Shown here: positions 8,501-16,657 of the stretch, one piece after another
Layout of the letters: each line of letters starts with the position of its first letter
How positions within the stretch are numbered: the stretch's first letter is position 1
NCBI GenBank assembly: GCA_947648875.1
Contig: CANSPM010000018.1
Coordinates: forward strand, 1-62,551
Source: an uncultured Lachnospiraceae bacterium
GTDB lineage: Bacteria; Bacillota; Clostridia; Lachnospirales; Lachnospiraceae
Reading direction: 5' to 3'
DNA: 62,551 bases
The notes under the pieces: model-generated
Databases searched by the model: none
What the model saw: only the letters and a program-made list of their open reading frames with translations
Told to the model about the DNA's origin: nothing
Translations under genes and position numbers: made by a program

Positions 8501-8607
8501 TCTGTGGTACAGAACCTGTGGTTGATAAATCCGACTCCTTATCCTTTGACGCGGAGGAACTGATCCCTTATGCTATAGAGAGAGCATTACAGGTGAGGCG
8601 GTATTGA
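8497..8607 (+). CDS. Possible 36-codon ORF coupled to the choloylglycine hydrolase stop
   Basis: A GTG at 8497 overlaps the preceding TGA stop (GTGA), a common coupling arrangement. The frame encodes 36 residues, with a plausible bacterial composition including SFDAEELIPYAIERAL, which loosely recalls the ENLDAAELIRFP segment near the end of the preceding enzyme. It may be a real small protein or a decayed copy of that enzyme's C-terminus. There is no strong Shine-Dalgarno. Confidence 0.25.
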   Translation: MICGTEPVVDKSDSLSFDAEELIPYAIERALQVRRY

Positions 8608-8639
8608 ACAAATTCGCGGGTGCAAAGGAAGGGAGTCGG
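8531..8639 (+). promoter_or_regulatory. Long-range RNA helix hiding the Shine-Dalgarno of the XRE/FliG-like gene
   Basis: CCGACTCC (8531-8538) is exactly complementary to GGAGTCGG (8632-8639), and the next segments CCTTTG (8543-8548) and CAAAGG (8623-8628) also pair, with a small internal loop between. The intervening 74 nt contain a further ATGCT/AGCAT hairpin. The 3' arms include the Shine-Dalgarno AGGAAGGGAG (8626-8635) of the gene starting at 8645, so pairing would block its translation. Confidence 0.45.
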
Positions 8640-8644
8640 TCAAA

Positions 8645-9559
8645 ATGGAAAACAACAGGATTTTAATGGGAAAGAGGATATGTTCGCTTCGCGGGGCCAG
8701 AGAGATGACGCAGGAGCAGCTGGCGGAGGTTCTGTGCGTGAGCCCGGCGGCGGTTTCTAAATGGGAGAGAAACCTGGCGGTCCCCAATGTGGAGATGCTG
8801 TGGATGCTGGCGGATTACTTTGGCTGTACCATAGATGAGCTGGTGGGACGCAGGCAGGAACAGCTGGAGCGGGTGGGCATCTATGATGAGAAAAGGCTCC
8901 GGCTGGTGGCCATAGCAGGCGATCTGCTCCGATGCGACCAGATCAGCAGGCAGCGGGGGCTTCTCGCGCTGGAGCAGGAGACGGCCGGTTTTCAGGGAGG
9001 CAGTGAATTTCTGGTCTTCGCGGTACGGTATATTTTGCAGGCGTTTATGAAACAGATGGATATGGGCCGGATTGCCAGACTGCTTGACAATTATGCCAAA
9101 ACCCTGCCGCCCTGGCAGAATGAGGGTCCCATGGTGGTGGCCGCGTTGGAGGCCATTGTCTCGGGGGAATCCGCCGATCTGGTCAGGGAGATCATTGCCT
9201 CTTACATAGGCATGGATTACTGGACAAAAATAACAGGATACAACAGGCAGGAAAAGAGGGAGGAGATCCTGCAAAGGTATGGGGACAGAAAGCAGTTTTC
9301 CGCCGCCACAGGGCTGCTGGAGGGCTTTGTGGAGCTGGGAGACTTTGAGATTCAGACTATTTTGCGGAATCTGGAAAACGAGGAGCTTACAGCGGCCTTA
9401 TATGGCGCTTCCGGGGCGGCGGCAGTGAGATTTCTGGCGAATCTTTCGGACCGGGTATTGGTCTTTATCAGCGAAGATATTGACAACTGGGAGGGAACGG
9501 AGGAGGAGATCCTGAACGCGCAGAGAAAAATAGTGGAGATCAGGAACCGCTGTTTTTGA
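8645..9559 (+). CDS. XRE-family regulator fused to MotA-like and FliG C-terminal-like segments
   Basis: A 304-residue protein. Residues about 8-68 are a classic XRE helix-turn-helix (MTQEQLAEVLCVSPAAVSKWE). Residues about 90-151 resemble the MotA cytoplasmic region: RQRGLLALEQE here versus RKEGLLSLEEA in this window's MotA. Residues about 226-304 align without gaps to FliG residues 243-318 encoded 27 kb downstream. Shared positions include D..IQ..LR (DFEIQTILRNLENEEL versus DRAIQQVLRSVDNNDL), the F..N.S.R block, I.ED, and AQ.KIV.I near the end. The FliG EHPQ motif is absent. It probably binds DNA and may sense or titrate motor components. The Shine-Dalgarno is AGGAAGGGAG, 9 nt before ATG, and can be sequestered by the upstream helix. 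Confidence 0.85.
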   Translation: MENNRILMGKRICSLRGAREMTQEQLAEVLCVSPAAVSKWERNLAVPNVEMLWMLADYFGCTIDELVGRRQEQLERVGIYDEKRLRLVAIAGDLLRCDQISRQRGLLALEQETAGFQGGSEFLVFAVRYILQAFMKQMDMGRIARLLDNYAKTLPPWQNEGPMVVAALEAIVSGESADLVREIIASYIGMDYWTKITGYNRQEKREEILQRYGDRKQFSAATGLLEGFVELGDFEIQTILRNLENEELTAALYGASGAAAVRFLANLSDRVLVFISEDIDNWEGTEEEILNAQRKIVEIRNRCF

Positions 9560-9614
9560 TCGTCATGGCTTTTTTGAGGGAGCTTTCTGCCATTGAACCC
9601 AAGGGAGACTTTGA

Positions 9615-10637
9615 ATGAAGAACCGCTTGTCATCCAAGCTGGCCAGGAGCCTGAAAATCGCTCTGGCGGCCGTGCTGGCCATCGCCCTTGCGGGGGAACT
9701 GGGGCTGCAATATCATACTACTGCCGGAATCATCACTATACTCAGTATTCAGAGCACCAAGCTGGAGACCTTTAAGACAGCGGGCAAGAGGGCGCTGGCT
9801 TTTCTCTGCGCGCTGGTGCTGGCGGGTCTGTGTTATGGGCTGCTGGGATACAGCGTGTGGGCTTTTGGTGCATATCTTGTTCTTTTTATCCTCCTCTGCC
9901 TGGTGATGGGATGGCAGGAAGCCATTGCCATGGATTCGGTGCTGGTCAGCCATTTTCTGAGTCAGGGTGCCTTTTTTTCCCTGCTGGGAAACGAGGCGCT
10001 GCTGTTTGCGGTGGGGACGGGTTTCGGCATCCTAGTAAACTTGCATCTGCGGAGCAGCAGGGAGCGGTTTACGCTCTCTTCCGACAAAGTGGACCGGCAG
10101 ATCAAGGGGATTCTGGGGGATATGGCCCGCTGGCTGGCGCAGGAGGAGCAATTCCCCGGAGCGGGCGAAGGCTCGGTCAGCTGTCCTGTGGGCTGTGGGG
10201 AAAATTATTTTGACCCGTTGTGGGAGGCGCTGGGACAGGCGGAGGCCTGTGCCGTGGCCAACTACGGAAACGCGCCCTTCTCCCGGGATACCTATGAACT
10301 GGATTATGTGCGGATGCGGCAGCAGCAGGCGATGATCCTGCGGGCGGTTTATGACAATGTCCGGGGAATCACTTATCTGCCCAGCCAGGCCGGGCAGGTG
10401 GCGCGGCTGCTTGGGCAGATTCAGCAGGAGTATCACCGCTACAACAATGTGGAGGGACTGCTTGTACAGCTGGGGACGCTGCTTTCGGATATGCAGACCC
10501 AGAACCTGCCCCAAAGCAGGGAGGAATTTGAGGCCCGGGCGGTGCTTTTCTATATCCTCAAACAGCTGGAAGAGCTGCTGGAAGTCAAGAAACGTTTTAT
10601 CGAGGCCGGAAATGCGGATGCCTCAAAAGGAGATTGA
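9615..10637 (+). CDS. Aromatic acid exporter (ArAE/DUF939) family membrane protein
   Basis: A 340-residue protein with about four to five hydrophobic segments in residues 10-145 and a soluble, helical C-terminal half of about 190 residues. This is the layout of the ArAE family (YqjA/YgaE-type, an FUSC-related N-terminal membrane domain plus a DUF939 C-terminal domain). The opening KIALAAVLAIALAGELGL and the following GIITILSIQSTKLETFK pattern match that family as I know it. Family members are thought to export aromatic carboxylates; the substrate here is unknown. ATG 9615 is preceded by GGGAGACTTTGA. It follows the XRE/FliG-like gene by 55 nt in the same direction. Confidence 0.8.
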   Translation: MKNRLSSKLARSLKIALAAVLAIALAGELGLQYHTTAGIITILSIQSTKLETFKTAGKRALAFLCALVLAGLCYGLLGYSVWAFGAYLVLFILLCLVMGWQEAIAMDSVLVSHFLSQGAFFSLLGNEALLFAVGTGFGILVNLHLRSSRERFTLSSDKVDRQIKGILGDMARWLAQEEQFPGAGEGSVSCPVGCGENYFDPLWEALGQAEACAVANYGNAPFSRDTYELDYVRMRQQQAMILRAVYDNVRGITYLPSQAGQVARLLGQIQQEYHRYNNVEGLLVQLGTLLSDMQTQNLPQSREEFEARAVLFYILKQLEELLEVKKRFIEAGNADASKGD

Positions 10638-10694
10638 CCCCGTGTGACGGGAAAGTCATAACCACGGGTAAGATCATGTGGAAGAGGAGGAAAA

Positions 10695-11435
10695 ATGAGG
10701 CAGAACTACAGACTTATCATTATGTATGACGGCGGCAGGTATTATGGCTGGCAGCGGCAGCCGGACCATGATACGATTCAGGGCAAGCTGGAGGCCGTAC
10801 TTGCGCGGCTGTGCGGCCAGCCGGTGGAAGTCATCGGCGCGGGGCGCACGGATGCCGGTGTGCATGCCCGGAATATGGTGGCCAACGCGGTGATGGATGT
10901 GCCTCTTGCCCCGGAAGAGATCAGGGACTATTTAAACCGCTATCTGCCGGAGGACATTGCGGTGCGGGAAGTGAGAGCGGCAGGGCCCAGGTTCCATGCC
11001 AGATACAATGCCACCGGGAAGTCTTACTGCTATACTTGCTTTGACGGCCCCGTCAAGCCGGTTTTTGACCGCAGATATGTGTATGTTCTGGAAGAGTCCC
11101 CGGATATGGAGGCCATGCGGGAGGCGGCCCGGCTGCTTAAGGGAGAGCACGATTTCCGCAATTTTTGTGTGAATCCCCGGATGAAAAAATCCACGGTGCG
11201 CAGGGTGGACCGGATCGACATTGAACGGGAGGGGGACTATATCCGTTTTACCTTTCACGGCACGGGTTTTTTGCAGAATATGGTACGGATAATGGTGGGC
11301 ACTCTGCTGGAGGCCGGATGGGGACATATGGAGCCGGAGCAGGTGCGGCAGGCTCTGGATTCCAGGGAGCGTTTCAAGGCAGGTCCCACGGCTCCGGCCC
11401 AGGGACTGTGTCTGATGCAGGTGGACTATGACTAG
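10695..11435 (+). CDS. truA: tRNA pseudouridine(38-40) synthase
   Basis: Converts uridines 38-40 of the tRNA anticodon arm to pseudouridine. The 246-residue length and motifs are typical: N-terminal YDGGRYYGWQRQP, catalytic Asp53 in GAGRTDAGVHA, RFHARYNATGKSY, and C-terminal GTGFLQNMVRIMVGTLLE. ATG 10695 has GAGGAGG 8 nt upstream. A probable terminator follows about 24 nt after the stop. Confidence 0.97.
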   Translation: MRQNYRLIIMYDGGRYYGWQRQPDHDTIQGKLEAVLARLCGQPVEVIGAGRTDAGVHARNMVANAVMDVPLAPEEIRDYLNRYLPEDIAVREVRAAGPRFHARYNATGKSYCYTCFDGPVKPVFDRRYVYVLEESPDMEAMREAARLLKGEHDFRNFCVNPRMKKSTVRRVDRIDIEREGDYIRFTFHGTGFLQNMVRIMVGTLLEAGWGHMEPEQVRQALDSRERFKAGPTAPAQGLCLMQVDYD

Positions 11436-11458
11436 CGTTTCTCATACACGTTCCAGGC

Positions 11459-11499
11459 AAAATTTTGACGGCGATGCGGTGGCATCGTCTGGAAATTTT
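11459..11499 (+). terminator. Probable rho-independent terminator after truA
   Basis: Nested stem: AAAATTT (11459-11465) with AAATTTT (11493-11499), then GAC/GTC and GATGC/GCATC around a GGTG loop, with a GGC bulge. The closing arm ends in TTTT. The A-rich/U-rich ends make it potentially bidirectional. Confidence 0.55.
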
Positions 11500-11591
11500 A
11501 ATAACACAATGGTGCGAAACAGACAGTCACAGATTCCGATTTCCGATGGGAGGGGGAACTGGTCCTGGTTTCATGCGGGGGAGGAAGAAAA

Positions 11592-12935
11592 ATGTTACAG
11601 GACTTTATGACGGAATATCAGCGGAAGCTGCGTACGCCATCCGAGGCGGCGGAGATGGTGAAAAGCGGAGACTGGGTGGACTATACCAGCTGTCTGGGCA
11701 AGCCGGTGCTGCTGGATCAGGCCCTGGCGGCCCGCAGGGACGAACTGCGGGATGTGAAGGTGCGGGGGAATCTGATTGACGGCCCCATCCATGTGGCGGA
11801 ATGCGATGAAAGCCAGGAGCATTTTATCTATCACAGCTGGCACTGCTCCTCCTATGAGCGGAAGCTCTGCGACCGGGGGCTGTGCTACTATATTCCCATG
11901 GTGTTTCACAACAACGCGGCATACTATGAGTTTTTTCTGGACGTGAATGTGGTAATGGTAAGCGTCTCCCCCATGGATAAGCATGGGTATTTCAATTTTT
12001 CGGTCAACACAGGGGTGGCGGCGCCCATCGCCCGGATGGCGGATATCGTGATCGTGGAGGTCAACGAGCACATGCCCAAAATCCACGGCGGTTATGACGA
12101 GTGTATTCATATTTCGGAGGTGGACTACATAGTGGAAGGCTCCCATGTGCCGTTTGCGAGCAGCAGGCCCTTTGTGCCCCGGGAGGTGGACAGGCAGATT
12201 GCCGAACATATCATCCCCTATATCGTGGACGGGGCCACGTTGCAGCTGGGCATCGGCAGTATGCCCAATGCGCTGGGAGAGCTTATCGCCAGATCCGACA
12301 TAAAGGATCTGGGCATGCATACAGAGCTGTGCTCTGACGCTTATCTGAGCATGTATCGGGCCGGGAAACTGACGAACCGCAAGAAGAGTATCGACAGGGG
12401 GAAAGGAGTCTTCGGCTGTGCGCTGGGCAGTCTGGAATTGTATGAATGGCTGGATGATAATCACGGCGTGGCGGCCTATCCGCTGGAGTATGTGAACCGT
12501 CCCAGCGTGATTGCCCAGATCGACAATATGGTGTCCATAAACAGCTGTGTGGCGGTGGATCTGTACGGGCAGGTGGCGGCGGAGAGCGCCGGGGCCAGAC
12601 AGATCAGCGGGACCGGCGGACAACTGGACTTTCTGATCGGAGCCTCCGCATCCCGGGGCGGCAAGGCTTTTATCTGTATGAGTTCCGTACATGTGGACCG
12701 CCGCGGGGGAAAGCACTCCCGGATCAAGCCCCAGTTCGACGGGGATATTGTCACCTCTCCCCGCAGCCAGGTATATTTTCTGGCCACGGAGTATGGCGTT
12801 ATCAATCTGGAGGGACGGTCCACCTGGGAGAGGGCGGAGGCGCTGATCTCCATTGCGCATCCCGATTTCAGGGAAGTGTTGATAAAGGAGGCTCAGAAGA
12901 GAAAGATATGGCGGCGTTCCAACAAGAAGGGATAA
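11592..12935 (+). CDS. Acetyl-CoA hydrolase/transferase family CoA-transferase (butyryl-CoA:acetate type likely)
   Basis: A class I CoA-transferase of 447 residues that would move CoA between an acyl-CoA and a free acid such as acetate. Family blocks are clear: SGDWVDY near the start, APMDKHGYFNF-like motif (SPMDKHGYFNF), VIVEVNEHMP, the nucleotide-loop LQLGIGSMPNALG, catalytic Glu245 in HTELCSD, GAGGQLDF-like GTGGQLDF, and the C-terminal STWERAEALISIAHPDFR. Lachnospiraceae use such enzymes for butyrate formation (But) and for 4-hydroxybutyrate or propionate. The N-terminal half differs from Roseburia-type But as I recall it, so the acyl substrate is uncertain. Shine-Dalgarno GGGGGAGGAAG precedes ATG 11592. 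Monocistronic by position. Confidence 0.82.
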   Translation: MLQDFMTEYQRKLRTPSEAAEMVKSGDWVDYTSCLGKPVLLDQALAARRDELRDVKVRGNLIDGPIHVAECDESQEHFIYHSWHCSSYERKLCDRGLCYYIPMVFHNNAAYYEFFLDVNVVMVSVSPMDKHGYFNFSVNTGVAAPIARMADIVIVEVNEHMPKIHGGYDECIHISEVDYIVEGSHVPFASSRPFVPREVDRQIAEHIIPYIVDGATLQLGIGSMPNALGELIARSDIKDLGMHTELCSDAYLSMYRAGKLTNRKKSIDRGKGVFGCALGSLELYEWLDDNHGVAAYPLEYVNRPSVIAQIDNMVSINSCVAVDLYGQVAAESAGARQISGTGGQLDFLIGASASRGGKAFICMSSVHVDRRGGKHSRIKPQFDGDIVTSPRSQVYFLATEYGVINLEGRSTWERAEALISIAHPDFREVLIKEAQKRKIWRRSNKKG

Positions 12936-13179
12936 GATAAAAAAATTTTTTCTATAGGGTGAACCGCCTCGTGATATCTGCGACTATATAGTGAAAGCTT
13001 TCATAAAGTAAACCATGCCCATAAATTCGGCGGTAAAGGACCGAATGGCCATCCATCCCGTAAAAGCCAGGGCTGATCGGATGGAGAGCGGTGCAGGCGG
13101 GCAACGCTCATGTCCACGACGGTGGGCAGAGGGGTTTAGCGCAGTGCCATGGAGGAAACTGTGGCATACAGAGGTTACT

Positions 13180-14829
13180 ATGAAAAAAGACGATTTGATC
13201 AGATATGCGGATGAACTGTTAAGGACGGCCATGTATAAGGCGGACGGGGCGGATGCGGAGGATCTGGTGCAGGAGACCATGCTGGCAGCGCTGCTGGCCA
13301 TAGAACAGGGCAGGGAGATCAGGGAACCCAAGGCCTGGCTCCAAGGGGTGCTGCGCAGGAAATATTATGATTTTCTCCGGCAGAAGTACCGATATCCCAC
13401 AGTGAGCTTCGAGGCGCTGTATGAGCGGCAGGAGCAGGCGCAGGAGGATGAACAGCTCCGGCGGCTGGAGCGCACCGAGGAGGCTGAGGCAATCAGAGGA
13501 GAACTGGCTCATCTGGCCAGAATCCACCGGGAAGTGCTTGCCCGTTATTATATGCGGGGGGAGAGTGTGGGACAGATCTCCCGGGCTCTGGGAATCCCGG
13601 CCAACACCGTGAAATCCCGGCTGCACACAGGCAGAGAGCATATCAGAAAGGATTTCACTATGGAAAAATACGCAAAGCAGAGCTATGAGCCGGAAAGATT
13701 GAATTTCGGTATGACGGGAGAAGGCGGAATAGGCGGAGAGCCTTTTTCTCTGGGAGTGAATGACAATATGATCCGGCAGAATCTGCTGATCCTTGCCTAT
13801 GACAGACCGGTGACGCTGCGCGGGCTGTCGGAGGCTCTGGGCATTGCCGCCGCCTATATTGAACCGGAGGTGGATCAGCTGGTGGACGGCGAACTTATGA
13901 AACGTGTGGGAGATAAGGTCTATACGGATTTTATTATATTTCGCGAGGAGGACCGGCAGGTCACTGTGGGATTACAGAGAGAACTGGCGGACAAAAGGTA
14001 CCGGGAGATATGGGAGATTGTGGAACAGGGCCTTGCGGAACTGAGAGGGCAGGATTTTTACCGGAAACAGCGGACAGAGGCACAGCGGAAACTGGAGAGC
14101 CATACCGTGATCTGTATGCTGACGAAAGCGGAGTGGAACGCCCGCGGAGAGAACACGGGTAAGTTGCCCTTCGCGTCTTATCCCGAACGGAAAAACGGCG
14201 GGAGATGGCTTGGGCTGGGAGAACATTATGCTTCGGATTATGACTGGAATACGGAGGAACATGCATACCGCAGATACTGGATCGACGGGGAGAGCTGCAG
14301 AACCATGGGCGGATATGACGGCCATAAATCCGTGGGGATGTACGCCAGCGACTGTCTGCTGGGGCATACCTATCTTTCCTACGTCCCAAGTGGCATTTCG
14401 GAAGAGATGCTGTCCAAGATTCTGTATCTGACGGCGTACGACAAGGAGAAGGAACTGGCTCTGCTGAATCCGCGGATTCTGGAGCAGCTGGACGTACTTT
14501 TGCAGCTGGATCTGCTGGCCCGCTGCGAAAACGGGCGTCTGGAGTGCTTGGTGCCGGTGATCTCCAGGGAGAACAGGAATTATATGGAAAAACTTGGGGA
14601 GAAATATGGAGAATCGATTCAGCAGAAATACCACGATGATTACCAGGCGTTGATGCAACATCCGGTTAAGCTGCCGCCTCATCTGAAGTCTGTGACAGAG
14701 TGGCATCGCTATATGCAGTGTGGCAATTGTGTATCCATGATGCTGGCGCAGCGGGCCAGGGAGGCCGGCCTTTTCCTGCCGGGATATGACGGCCCCGCCC
14801 CTTCCATCCATCTGGTGGTGGAAGGGTAG
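13180..14829 (+). CDS. ECF-like sigma factor with ~390-residue C-terminal extension
   Basis: Residues 1-160 have sigma-70 region 2 (ADAEDLVQETMLAALLAI, then WLQGVLRRKYYDFLRQKY) and region 4 (REVLARYYMRGESVGQISRALGIPANTVKSRLH). A further 390 residues follow without a stop. The first part of the extension resembles a winged helix (RQNLLILAYDRPVTLRGLSEALGIA, then a two-strand wing), and the rest is an unrecognised domain rich in aromatic residues with several Cys. Total 549 residues, far longer than a normal ECF factor (~180). ATG 13180 was chosen because it begins the sigma region and has GAGG 6-9 nt upstream; the frame opens earlier but that part looks non-coding. No anti-sigma gene is adjacent, so the extension may be a built-in regulatory domain. 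Confidence 0.78.
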   Translation: MKKDDLIRYADELLRTAMYKADGADAEDLVQETMLAALLAIEQGREIREPKAWLQGVLRRKYYDFLRQKYRYPTVSFEALYERQEQAQEDEQLRRLERTEEAEAIRGELAHLARIHREVLARYYMRGESVGQISRALGIPANTVKSRLHTGREHIRKDFTMEKYAKQSYEPERLNFGMTGEGGIGGEPFSLGVNDNMIRQNLLILAYDRPVTLRGLSEALGIAAAYIEPEVDQLVDGELMKRVGDKVYTDFIIFREEDRQVTVGLQRELADKRYREIWEIVEQGLAELRGQDFYRKQRTEAQRKLESHTVICMLTKAEWNARGENTGKLPFASYPERKNGGRWLGLGEHYASDYDWNTEEHAYRRYWIDGESCRTMGGYDGHKSVGMYASDCLLGHTYLSYVPSGISEEMLSKILYLTAYDKEKELALLNPRILEQLDVLLQLDLLARCENGRLECLVPVISRENRNYMEKLGEKYGESIQQKYHDDYQALMQHPVKLPPHLKSVTEWHRYMQCGNCVSMMLAQRAREAGLFLPGYDGPAPSIHLVVEG

Positions 14830-14914
14830 GGATTACAGCCCGGGCAGCGCCTGTACAGAATGATTTTCTCGTATGCGTTCGGCAAAGCACAATCTCTGAG
14901 ATCCCTGCATGCAG

Positions 14915-14941
14915 GAGCCAGGCGTTTGCCTGGCTCTTTTT
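14915..14941 (+). terminator. Rho-independent terminator after the sigma factor gene
   Basis: GAGCCAGGC (14915-14923), GTTT loop, GCCTGGCTC (14928-14936), then TTTTT. A textbook 9-bp terminator. A self-complementary CCTGCATGCAGG lies immediately upstream. The rest of the 280-nt gap up to the PAP2 gene holds a TATAAT-like element near 15032 but no gene. Confidence 0.85.
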
Positions 14942-15110
14942 GTCGCGGTGAAGGATAACGGAGTCTGAGAATGGCCGCGCCCCCGGTTTACAAAGCCCTC
15001 GAAGGATGGTATACAAGCGGGACATTTTGTTATATAATGAATCAATCATGGGGTGATAAAGCATGCCCGGATGAAGAATATGGCAGAATGGACGGAAGGG
15101 AGAGTTCCTT

Positions 15111-16058
15111 ATGAAGGACAGAATGAGGGAAAGAAGAAAACGTATGGCTGCTGCGGCAGTGCTTTTGACGGTGTTCGGGGGGCTGCTGGCGCTGGCAACG
15201 GTTTTTGATCTACAGGTGAGCTATCTGTTGGCCGCACCCAATCTGGTGGAGGGAAGATATTTTTCCACAAATTTTTTCTGTAATCTGGTGGAAGTGGCGG
15301 CGATGGCTCCCATATGGGGGTTCGCTACGTTTGCCGCCTGTATCTTAACGGTTTATTCCCATCATAGATCGGGCCCCGGCCGGTCTCTGCGGGTTTTCTT
15401 TTTCGGGCTGTCTGTGTTTACGGGAACTTTTTTTCTGCGCGATATGATGAAATATCTGTTGCAGATCACAGACAGAGAGTACATTATGGAACAGACTTGG
15501 TTCAACACGCTTATGGCGGCCTTCGGACTGCTGGTCACGGCGCTGGTCCTTAAGCTGGCGGGAAGCCGGATACAGGCCCACATGGAGGTGCTGCTGCCCT
15601 TTGCGCTGGCGATTGTGGGTTCCTGCTGCTGCTTCCTGTTTGTGGAGCTGATCAAAAATCCTGTGGGCAGAATGCGCTTTCGGGCGATGCATTATATCGG
15701 GGATTACTCCTATTATACCCCCTGGTACCGGATCAGCGATGCCGGACAGATGCTGGGCGGCCTTGGCCTGGACCGTGACTGCTTCAAGTCCTTTCCTTCC
15801 GGGCACACCTTTTCCGGTTCCATGGCCTGCCTGATGATGCTCTTTCCCGATCTGTCCAGGAACTGGCGGACAAAAAGGCGGAAAATGCTGGCCTACGCGG
15901 TTCCCATAGCCTACACGATGGCGGTGGCATTTTTCCGGGTGGCGGCGGGCGCTCATTTTTGCAGCGATGTACTGGTGGGCGGAACCATGGGGGTTGTGGC
16001 GGTGCAGTTCTTTCGCTGGCTCTTTTTATGTCGTCTTCGGGAGAAATTTTGGTCCTAA
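15111..16058 (+). CDS. PAP2-family phosphatase, integral membrane
   Basis: A 315-residue membrane protein with about six hydrophobic segments. The three phosphatidic acid phosphatase type 2 signatures are present: KNPVGRMRFR (K-x6-R-x-R), FPSGHTFSG (PSGH) and RVAAGAHFCSDV (SR-x5-H-x3-D equivalent). It should dephosphorylate a lipid phosphate such as phosphatidate, phosphatidylglycerophosphate or undecaprenyl pyrophosphate on the outer face of the membrane. The unusually long spacing between the first hydrophobic segments is not typical of BcrC. The substrate cannot be told from sequence. AAGGGAGAG precedes ATG 15111. Confidence 0.85.
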   Translation: MKDRMRERRKRMAAAAVLLTVFGGLLALATVFDLQVSYLLAAPNLVEGRYFSTNFFCNLVEVAAMAPIWGFATFAACILTVYSHHRSGPGRSLRVFFFGLSVFTGTFFLRDMMKYLLQITDREYIMEQTWFNTLMAAFGLLVTALVLKLAGSRIQAHMEVLLPFALAIVGSCCCFLFVELIKNPVGRMRFRAMHYIGDYSYYTPWYRISDAGQMLGGLGLDRDCFKSFPSGHTFSGSMACLMMLFPDLSRNWRTKRRKMLAYAVPIAYTMAVAFFRVAAGAHFCSDVLVGGTMGVVAVQFFRWLFLCRLREKFWS

Positions 16059-16172
16059 TTTACTATTTTTTTGTAAAAAAATATTTTCTTTTGTGAAATT
16101 TAGTGATATACTATGTTCTATAGGGCAGAATTGCTCTCAGGCTATACGAAAGGCGAAAGCAAGGGAAAATAA

Positions 16173-16466
16173 ATGATTGGTTTGATAAACTTGATGGAAG
16201 AAACAGTGTTGAGCAAGATTGATCAGTTGCTGCCGAATACGGACTACTGCAAATGTGAAAGCTGCCGGATGGACATGGCCGCCTATGCTTTAAACCGTCT
16301 TCCCGCGCAGTATGTGCAGTCGATCAAAGGAAAAGTGCTGTATCGGTTCGCGTCCAGCCAGGTACAAAACGATATTGAAGTCACCGTGGCTGTGAGCAAG
16401 GCGATTGAGATTGTGGGGAAGGCACCTCATAAAAACACGAATTATGTGGAAGAGAAAAGAGTATAA
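16173..16466 (+). CDS. comFB: ComFB family protein
   Basis: A 97-residue protein of the late competence ComFB family: NLMEETVLSKIDQLL, then the CKCESCRMDMAAYALNRLP block with the conserved C-x-C-x2-C-x-D pattern, followed by LPAQYV. ComFB proteins have been described as cyclic-dinucleotide-binding regulators in cyanobacteria, so it may sense c-di-GMP or c-di-AMP here; that is inference from the family. ATG 16173 has AAGGG about 10 nt upstream; a second in-frame ATG (16194) is possible. No other competence gene is adjacent. A PilZ c-di-GMP effector is encoded in the flagellar operon of the same window. Confidence 0.85.
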   Translation: MIGLINLMEETVLSKIDQLLPNTDYCKCESCRMDMAAYALNRLPAQYVQSIKGKVLYRFASSQVQNDIEVTVAVSKAIEIVGKAPHKNTNYVEEKRV

Positions 16467-16557
16467 CCTGGGTGGAAATCCGGCTTTCGGTGGAGACTAT
16501 AGGGCGTGGCATGCGTTGGGGTGCATCTGCGTCCTGCGTTTTTTCCGCGATACTCTG

Positions 16558-16600
16558 TTGACAGGATTCTTTTTTTGCCTTATAATAAAACAAACGTTTT
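16558..16600 (+). promoter_or_regulatory. SigmaA promoter with palindrome, upstream of the TetR regulator
   Basis: TTGACA (16558-16563), 17-nt spacer, TATAAT (16581-16586): a consensus vegetative promoter. Just downstream, AAAAC (16587-16591) and GTTTT (16596-16600) form an inverted repeat overlapping the likely start site, a natural place for autoregulation by the TetR protein encoded 58 nt further on. The operator role is inferred. Confidence 0.6.
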
Positions 16601-16657
16601 AGAACCAATGTTGCAAAAAAGCCGCCCATTGTACAGGAGTCCGCCAGGAGGGAACAT

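Noticed and set aside
11595..12860. Long minus-strand ORF antisense to the CoA-transferase
   Set aside because: A shadow frame of a GC-rich coding region, His/Pro-rich without family features; the same applies to the other long antisense frames in the window.
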